Source of the DNA: Exophiala sp. HKRS030
Lineage: Eukaryota > Ascomycota > Eurotiomycetes > Chaetothyriales > Herpotrichiellaceae
Direction of reading: 5' to 3'
Assembly: GCA_023897205.1 (NCBI GenBank)
Contig: JAHWDD010000016.1
Location: forward strand, 186,001-250,000
Length of the DNA stretch: 64,000 nucleotides
Shown: in pieces, positions 56,560 through 64,000 of the stretch
Numbering within the stretch: position 1 is the first letter of the stretch
Layout of the letters: the number at the start of each line of letters is the position of its first letter
Notes under the pieces: generated by a model
Seen by the model: only the letters and a program-made list of their open reading frames with translations
Told to the model about the DNA's origin: nothing
Databases searched by the model: none
Made by a program: the position numbers and the translations under genes

Positions 56560-56935
56560 ACATATGCACCATTCATAGCCTAGTCATGTGATATAATTAG
56601 AAGGCTTAGTGCGGTGGGCCCTAATCATTACTAAGTACCTTCCCTAATTAGCAGGACACACTTAGTAGCGCTTAGTATACTTAGTCTGAGTAACACTGAG
56701 CACTACTAAGTAGGCATAACTATATAAATAACAGTCATTATATAGCTTTACCATGTAGTTAACTTCGTTCACAATTATACCTATATATTTTAGTTATAAT
56801 CACTTCGCTTTTATACTTACTTAAGTACCGCGCTCTTAGTGACCTTACCTCTTCTACTTCCCACCTATTAAGACCATATATCTTATGACACCCTATATAG
56901 AGTAAAACGTAATAAATAGCGAAATTTGTTAAGGT
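56560..56935 (+). repeat. Possible LTR of the chromovirus fragment
   Basis: About 700 bp beyond the chromodomain end, this patch is less mutated than its surroundings. It has a TATA-like TATATAAATA at 56721-56730 followed by a leader-like, pyrimidine-rich section with retained GC bases (ACCGCGCTCTTAGTGACC). Such a promoter-in-repeat layout is what an LTR would show. No second copy and no terminal TG...CA pair could be fixed, so borders are open. Confidence 0.25.
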
Positions 56936-57599
56936 AATAAATCTATATATATAATAACTTATATATTAATAATAATATTATAGAATCTATATTCTTAATT
57001 AATTAATACTTAAATTAGAGAATAGTATAATTTAACTTAAGCTCTTATTTAATAATTTCATAATTATAGTACTTAAGTTAAGATATCGCTAACTCTAATA
57101 TATATTAAAGAAGTGACCTAGGAATTTTAAGAAATTCTTTTCGCTATTATAGAAGGGCTAAGAAGTTATATAATAAGTAATAAATAAAATCTATAAAAAT
57201 ATAGCTTCTAGGGGATAAACTTTAGCATTAATATCTAAGGGAAAGCTATATATTAGCTAGGCTTAAATATATATAGTAGTTAGACTTAGATATATATATT
57301 CACTAGGTTCGGACATATATACTTAAAGAGCGCCCTTAAAAGAACGCTAACTCTACTTAACTCTTATATAGAAAAGATTTATAGTCTTCCTAACTTCTTA
57401 AGCTATAGTTAAGAGTTACTATCTATTTAAAACAGAAAATTTTATAACGTAGAGTATCTCATAGTTTCTAAACACTCTTTTTTAGCCATAAACTTTATAT
57501 AATATTATACTTAAAATTATGTTTATTAGGAATGGCCTATAAAATAGGCAGAGTAATAACATAATAAAAATAAGTCTTTCTATTTAGGTACTCTAGTTA

Positions 57600-60500
57600 T
57601 AGAACTTAAAGCATAAGGAAGAGAAGTTCCTTATACGGGAAGTCTACAGTAATTATGCGGTTCGCCTGAGTTCTCTTAGCGTTACGTGCTTAGTAAGTAC
57701 ACTTAGTGTGGAGTTTTAAGATATTATCTGTTCTCTATTCTATCTACTTCTAACATAATAGTTAGTATAGGAAGAAATAAGGTGGTCGCATAGAGAGAAA
57801 TATATACTAAATAAATTGAAAGGTAACTATACCGCTTTAGATCTATAATATTTTACGTGCTAAGACTTATAAAGACTACGTTAAAGCATTATTACCTTAA
57901 CACTTTTTAAAGGCCTCTAGCCACGTAATTATATTATTATAAAGTGCCTCAGTATAACTAAGTACACCCTTTAATATCTATATAGTTTAATGTTCCCTTA
58001 GACCCCTTAGTAAATAATAAATTCTCTAATAATAATTACATTATTAGGAACATAATAAATATCGAAATTATTCCTAAAGACACTATACTTTACTGTTTAC
58101 TATATATTACCTCACTATAACTAATAATTATAGTACTTATAACTACTAAATTCGTGCGAAGTTAAGTATAGATAGTATTAAGAATATAATGATATGGTCT
58201 CCCTATTTAAGGAACTTATAATAATGAAATAAAAGACGCTATTTTCATTACCTAACCAGTATAGAGATAGAACCTAGGGAGCTAAGAATATATATCCTTA
58301 AGTAGCTAAAGGGCCGCGGGGGCGGTGTTAATAGATAGGCACTATATACGGCTAGTAGTGAAGAAAGAGAATGGCGGAAATTTGTTAAGCACTTTGTACT
58401 GTTATGCGTTACCCCATTTTATATTCATTATAATAAACTAGAACCGAGCTATTTACGCTAATAACTTAATGCCAAAGCTAGTTCATAATTATAATGGGCA
58501 CTAGTATCGTATCAATTCTATTAAACTAGTTTCCTTACTCAGTGCGGTAACTATACTAGCTATCCATTATTATTTTCGCCCTTAATATTATGCTATTCCT
58601 CCTTTTTACCCTTATTATTTACGTTTATAGCATACTATAACTAAAGACATAGACACTAGTGACTTAATACCTAGCGTAGAGACTATATATTAGCTATATA
58701 CTAACAGCTATATTAATAATTATAAACATAATAGTTTATGTGTGTGTGCCTACTTAGGGAGACTAGGTTATCTACATTATATAAGGATATATATTAGAAA
58801 ATTTCTTATTATGCCCTTTCATTTAACGGCCGCATTAAATAACTAAATTAGGGGTCTATTCCTTAGGCTCTAAATAGCTAATGCCATTATGTCACTTCTC
58901 TATACCCTGTTTCTACCATTTATATTAATTACGCGATTCGGAGCGAATTTACTTTCCGAATATATAGCGCTTTAGCTATTTATAATTATTGTGAGTGTCA
59001 TTACCTTAGCGTTAATAAGTGAGGTAGTGAGTATTATATCTAAACTAAAGTAAGCGCTTATAATAGTGATAACTAGTTATGTTCTTTTAGGCCTTAACCT
59101 TCTAACTAGATTCTTTATTATGATAGTCTACTTCTAGCGCCTAATAATTCATAAGCTTCTGCTAAGAGAAGTGATTATCTTATGCTTTATGCCATTAGGA
59201 CTACTCTACATGGGCGGCTTTACTATCCTTAAGCTAGGAAGTGTGGCGTTAAATATCTTTACATAGATTAATATAATATATTTACTTACTAGTTCGCTAG
59301 TGTATAACCTTAGTGTGCTATTATGCTTAGTTTTCTAGGGATTTATATTGCTATAACTATTTTTAGTAGGTACTTTAATATATTATTATAAGTGTTTTCC
59401 ATTTAATATAAGCTAGTGAGAATTCACTTTCCTAATTAAAATATTCGCATTATTAAGTAATATATTAGCGTCTAATATTCTGTTAAAGTTTTTTCGCGTT
59501 ATTAGGGCGATAAAATAACTTTAACTTAACTAATCTAGATATAATAGAAGCTAATTTAATGTGATACAGATTTCCTTAGTCTATATATTTCTATTATGAG
59601 GTTTTATAAGCATTATAACGTTAAGAGACCTTATTACAGGAGAAACGAGGTTATTTAACCTTTAAGTCTCTTCTAAGGAAGTTAATATTTAATAATAGAA
59701 AGTACTAGGCCATAATGAATATAAAAGCGTATAGAAAATCGCTCACTATCTATTCTTCTCTTAATATTCTATCTATATAAGACTCTATTAATGCTTTATC
59801 CTAATACATTATTACCTAAGATCTAATATAAGCATATAATAAAGATCACTATTAATCTATACTAAAGGGCTAAGAACGCTTAGAGAAAGTGAAGAGTGTT
59901 TTATTCTATATCTAAGGTTAAATGAGGTATTAAGAAATGTAGGGTCTATAAGCTCTATAGATTAAACACTATATATTTAGAGATTTATACTCTTATAAAC
60001 TAATAAGATAGATATAATAGCTATATATATTATCTATATAAATTTCCTAATATTATAATATCACTATCTTTTAAGTTCTTCACTATCCTTATTTCTAATC
60101 TTAAATCTTAGCTTATAATAGAAAATATTACGTGTAAGTTACTTTTATTAACGGAAATTTGATAAGATTTAATTATAGAGTGTATAAAATACTGTAGTAA
60201 AAGTTACTCCTAAGATAATATCTTTATTTAAAGATATAAACTATTATTCTTACTTATAATTAGCTTTTTACCTTAAATATTAAGTAATTTCGCTTACTCT
60301 CTTAAAGTAAGTTATATCTTAAGGTTAATAGCTTATTCTTAATGGTTATTATATAGCTATAACTAAATAAGAATATAAAGGTAATATTAATAAGCTTCTT
60401 TACGTATATATATACACGCTAAACTTAGATATTCTCTTATTAATAAAGGTTTATAGTTATAATAAACCTTTAACTATAAGAAGATATATTATAAAAAAAC

Positions 60501-62100
60501 TCTCTAACTAGATATGATTTATTATCACTTCACTCTAGAGCACACTTATTAATATAACTAGCTAAGGGACTAAAAATATATAGTATAGAGATTTATATAT
60601 AGCTAGCTCTCTAAATAATTATATATATAGTAGCCTATATACGCGCAGTAATAATATAGCTTATAAAGTAAAGCGGTTTTATTAAATGCGAACTCTTATT
60701 AATAAATTACTAGGTCACTATAACCTATTACTTTTATGTTCTCTTTTCCCTTAGATATTAGGTTTCTAGATATCCTAGCTAGTAGGTTTAATTATCTATT
60801 AAAGTTTAAGGATTTAATAAGATAGCGAGCCTTATTCGCTATCATTAGGCATACTAATTAGTTAAGAAAATAAGTGGTTTAATAAGTGCTTAGTGTATCT
60901 AGTGAAGGGAATAAGATATGTCAAAATATTTAACGTTCTTTTAGAGTACTTAGAACGCGTATAAAGTAGTTCTATAATCCCCTAATAATAGTATAAATTT
61001 CATGGAATAATGTCTTTCTCACTAGGTATTATTATTTAAGCTTGTTTAGCTCTATAACGAATATAAGTTTAAAGGGAAACTTAGTTAACACCTTATTACT
61101 ATTATAATTAAGGGTCTATAGACTTATAGTGCGCTTAGTGCTTAAATCGCTAAGAGAATACAGAGAATCTAAGATTTTAGAATAGTACTTAGTGGCTAAT
61201 AGAAGTAACACACTAATAAGCTAGGTATTCTGCATTACTAAGAGAAATCTAGTTAGGTAAATTTAATACTTTAGAGTGTTAGCCATAAAGATAAGGCTAG
61301 TTTATAGCAAAGTAAGGGCTCTAGGGAATTCTAGTTAAGGGATAGTCCTTAATTCGTTAAGGGTAAGGTACAGAATTAAGATATATATATAGGCCTATTA
61401 TCGAAGATATAGGTTCTTAGTTATAATGCTAAAATTACATAAGTTAGAAGTTAAGAGTTTTCTTATTGCGAGATTAAAGGGCTATCTTACGTTAAAGACT
61501 CTTACTACATTAAGAGTGAATATCTAAGTTAAGATAAGTTAGTGATTAAGATAGCTATAGAGAGTATGCTATTAGTTATTAAGTTATTCTATAATAATGC
61601 GAAGTTAGTATGCTTCCTTAGTTATCTTAGAGCTTTATAAATTAGGTAATAATAGTTAATGCTTAGGTAATAGTATTATGCGTATAATAGAAGTATTCTA
61701 TCACATTATATTTTGCGGGATTCTGCGAAGAATAGGCACTTATTAAAAGTTAAGATATATTAGTGTTAATAAGATCTCTTACTATAAGTAATATAAGCCT
61801 TTATCCTAGGCTCTAGTCTATATTCATTAGTTTAGAGAATAGTGAGCCTCTCTATATCGCGAATTTATAACTAATTATATTATTAAGATAACGATAATAG
61901 GTGTAGGGAGAGAAGTTTTCTAACTTAAAAAGCTCCGCATAGAAAGAAAAAGGGATAAGTTCCGCCCGTTTATTGAAATTAATACCTAAGATTGCCTATA
62001 TATAAGGGTGCCTTAACTATACTTTTTCTATTAATGCCTTTAAGTCTTTTAGGCTAGAAAATTACGTTATCTACTAAAGATTTATAGGTCTAACCTTAGT
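57600..62100 (-). pseudogene. Long decayed unidentified coding region, RIP-type stops
   Basis: On the - strand one frame stays protein-like from about 62100 down to 60600, and a second frame (shifted by one base) from about 60420 down to 57600. In-frame stops are all explained by C-to-T change of Gln/Arg codons or G-to-A change of Trp codons. Fairly clean stretches stand out, for example the 47 stop-free codons near 61990-61850 that contain RAELIPFSFYAELFKLENF and end at SYKFAI, the segment near 59460-59560 (AKKL, SLAYIKWKTL) and near 59140-59260 (LKDSKAAHVE). A single protein of some 1,400-1,500 residues with one frameshift would fit, or two adjacent genes. I do not recognise the family; neither reverse transcriptase nor DDE motifs were found. 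An old transposon or giant-element cargo gene is the likely source. Confidence 0.4.
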
Positions 62101-62163
62101 GTGAGATTATTATAATATCTTATGTTTAGTATAGTAATAGGTAATCTATACTACTATAAGACT

Positions 62164-63490
62164 ATGGCCCAGTTTCTGAGAATTGCGATTTCCTTTCCGG
62201 TTCTAGAGGGTGAGCAGCGCTGCTCTAACTCACCCTGAACTCCCCTCTCACACCCGGGAGCTCATCCTGAACTCCACCCTGCTCCCCAGTGACTAGTACG
62301 CTAGTCCAGATGCCACATTTCCTTCAGGGTGCGTGGTGTTAGACTGTTTTAGGTATAGTCTAGTCTGTACTGAGACACGCATATCGTGGGCTAGACCAGA
62401 TAGTGTCTTCATAGGTCCAACTCCGTCAACACATGCAGATATGGGTGTGAGTCATATTCGGGCGCCCAACTAAGGCCTTGGATAGCAGTGGTACGTTGCC
62501 TGTCCCGCGGGCGCTCGTTCATCCAATCGGCGCTGTGAGGAACCGTGCTCAAACTTCATTGGCCAAAGATACACCCCTTGCAGAACCTGCGACATCTGAA
62601 CAGCGTCTTATGCGGTCTCGACCAATGACTCGCCCTACATCGACCATGTACTCGGAAGAGCGCGAAAGGGTAAGGATAATTTTCCACGTAGAACTGTGGA
62701 AGTAGGAGTGTCTGTGTGTCAGAAGTGGAGACTCCATGCTGAATCGTGCGTGAAGACAACAGGTTGCGTCACTACTCAGAAAAATGTGGTCGGCTTTACT
62801 AACCACAAGTTCCTCCGGTACCTTTTGACCACTGAATCTGGTCGGTCTCGACGATTGAACTATTTGAAAAACGCTAAATGTGCCACGAGCCAATAATAAG
62901 AGCCCTAGAATTGACTAAGCGAAGTTTTCGTGGTGCGTGACTGCACAAATGAAAGTTGTGGGACAGAGGAGGCTATGCGATGCACCACTCTCTAGTAGCT
63001 GTCTACCTCACAAAATTGAGGGTAGGAGGCTTATATAGAGACAGTCGGCGATAGATCTTTGGAAGCAGCGTTTGGAGGTGAAGCCAATTCTCTTTTGTCC
63101 TCACTACGCACGTGACTTCCATTCTCGGGAAGAATGGAATACGCCCAACGGAACCGGTTACTATTCACCGTGCCCATGCGATAAGAGAAGCCGCTCGGCG
63201 GAATGATTTTACGGGACTCTTCGCCCTTTGAGGATCATAGCATTCCCTCCCCTAGCGGCCATATTGTTTGCGATAGTTTCCGACATTTTCTCTTCACTGC
63301 GCTCAGTTCAACGACTTCGCATGATTGTTCATGTCTCACTGATGACGGTATCTTTGTGTCACAAAGTTGTCCCACTATCTCGCGGCTTGTTCAGGATGTT
63401 TGCAGGGACGCTGAAGCATTCCTTCGAGCTCTTTCACTCACGTCTGACGCCAGTTCAGACCTAACGCATGGGTCTCCTTTTATCAGTGCC
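62164..63490. other. Right flank of the AT island, no gene recognised
   Basis: Normal base composition resumes abruptly at about 62164. The first 300 bp contain GC-rich repeats around CCTGAACTCC (62234-62243 and 62267-62276) and an inverted repeat listed separately. Several short frames exist between 62470 and 63470 but none has an ATG start and a recognisable product. The last few hundred bases presumably hold the promoter of the gene at 63491. Confidence 0.45.
62207..62236. repeat. Inverted repeat with perfect inner palindrome at the island edge
   Basis: AGGGTGAG (62207-62214) pairs with CTCACCCT (62229-62236). Inside, GAGCAGCGCTGCTC (62212-62225) is a perfect 14-bp palindrome. The structure begins about 45 bp past the AT-rich border and could be an end of a mobile element or a hairpin by chance. 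Confidence 0.7.
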
Positions 63491-64000
63491 ATGACTGAAG
63501 ATGACACACGCGTTCAAAAAGATCATGAGCTCCCTTCAGGCGACTCAGCGGCTGTTTCAAATCAGCCGACGGTTGAAAAACCACCCAGGCTTTTGAGTAG
63601 CTGCTCGATCCTCGAGACAGCACCTCCTTCTCCAGCAGGAGCCGATGGGTCTCTGATACGTAAGGAAAGCGGGGCGTTCCATGCCTCGTTCCGTGCATAT
63701 GATATTGAACGATTAGGTCGGAGTCAAGCTGATGGGCAATCAAATATGGCAAGTCCCGGTACTTCAAGCCGGGTTGAAGAACTATCCAGATCAAGCAGAT
63801 TGACTTTGGAGATTGAAGCTGATTATGATCACGCACGGGGACTGGACCAAGAAGAACCAGGCAGCCAGCTCGTAGAGGACCACGAAATACAAGCGAACGT
63901 CGAGCAGCCTACAAATGGAGAGGAAACAGGAGAAGGTGGTGTGAAAAAGAACAAGGAAAGAGAGGCAGAGGAGGAGGAAGTCGAGCAGGAGGAAGTCGAG
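63491..64000 (+). CDS. 5' part of an unrecognised gene (runs off the window)
   Basis: An ATG frame (MTEDDTRVQKDHELPSGDSA) remains open for 170 codons to the last base, so the 3' end lies outside. The sequence is hydrophilic, Ser/Glu/Gln-rich, with no Cys cluster or hydrophobic segment; after residue 140 it becomes strongly acidic and Lys/Glu-rich (REAEEEEVEQEEVE), with the last bases repeating GAGGAAGTCGAG. This is the kind of disordered N-terminus seen before a folded domain, which could be transport, nuclear or membrane associated; nothing in the visible part decides. It lies next to a RIP-affected island, where genes are often fast-evolving or accessory, but the codon use looks like that of the core genes. 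Confidence 0.65.
   Translation, partial: MTEDDTRVQKDHELPSGDSAAVSNQPTVEKPPRLLSSCSILETAPPSPAGADGSLIRKESGAFHASFRAYDIERLGRSQADGQSNMASPGTSSRVEELSRSSRLTLEIEADYDHARGLDQEEPGSQLVEDHEIQANVEQPTNGEETGEGGVKKNKEREAEEEEVEQEEVE

Larger units (their letters stand above)
53041..62163. other. AT-rich island with RIP-like decay
   Basis: A 9.1-kb block with base composition visibly far from the rest of the window: long A/T stretches, TpA very common, CpA and TpG scarce, C kept mainly before T and G mainly after A. This is the pattern left by RIP, in which CpA turns to TpA on either strand of repeated DNA in Pezizomycotina. No intact reading frame of note lies inside. The left part (53041-54300) starts with pyrimidine-rich tracts. 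The stretch 55860-57600 includes a possible LTR (see separate entry). Known transposon-derived parts are given as their own entries; the rest is unassigned. Confidence 0.85.

Noticed and set aside
53041..62163. AT-rich block as a centromere or mitochondrial insertion
   Set aside because: Size, readable chromovirus integrase and RIP-type changes explain it better; no tandem repeats or mitochondrial genes seen.
1..64000. tRNA, rRNA and CRISPR
   Set aside because: Scanned by eye for T-arm-like GGTTCRANTCC with matching acceptor ends, rRNA conserved blocks and regularly spaced repeats; none found. A tRNAscan run would settle tRNAs.

Overview
The window is nuclear DNA of a filamentous ascomycete (Pezizomycotina). 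This rests on short introns (48-117 nt, mostly GTAAGT-like donors and CTAAC-like branch sites), typical fungal gene families (cytoplasmic dynein heavy chain, Gea-type ARF exchange factor, Rad5, GILT-like proteins), and an AT-rich block that looks as if it was mutated by repeat-induced point mutation (RIP). A recurrent intergenic motif, GTACGGAGTAC, would fit Eurotiomycetes, but that finer placement is inference only.

Region 1 (1-24 kb) is gene-dense and housekeeping in character. In order: a sulfite oxidase-like molybdoenzyme broken by four apparent one-base insertions; a GRE2/dihydroflavonol-reductase-like SDR; Rad5; an NDUFAF6-like complex I assembly factor; a CofD/YvcK-like protein; a CorA-type Mg2+ transporter; an Slx8-like RING protein; a GNAT acetyltransferase; an FMN-binding split-barrel protein; a conserved-looking unknown with a 46-nt internal exon; the TFIIA small subunit (three exons); a 107-residue putative mitochondrial protein; and a GILT-family protein. 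Many neighbours are divergent pairs sharing 0.35-1.2 kb of upstream DNA.

Region 2 (24-53 kb) holds larger genes with wider spacing: an atypical hexokinase-like gene, a polytopic membrane protein, a single-exon 13-kb cytoplasmic dynein heavy chain, a metallo-beta-lactamase-fold hydrolase, and the Sec7-domain protein Gea.

Region 3 (about 53.0-62.16 kb) is an AT-rich island with no intact gene. Its left half carries a decayed Ty3/Gypsy chromovirus fragment on the + strand (RNase H tail, integrase, chromodomain). Its right half carries what looks like a long, heavily mutated, unidentified coding region on the - strand. The right edge is sharp, and a GC-rich inverted repeat follows it. A new open reading frame with an acidic, low-complexity start begins at 63491 and runs off the end.

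No operon-like or biosynthetic cluster is visible. The genes serve separate cellular functions: DNA damage tolerance and SUMO-targeted ubiquitination (Rad5, Slx8-like), basal transcription (TFIIA), mitochondrial respiration (NDUFAF6-like), vesicle traffic (Gea), motor transport (dynein) and redox metabolism. No tRNA, rRNA or CRISPR was recognised.
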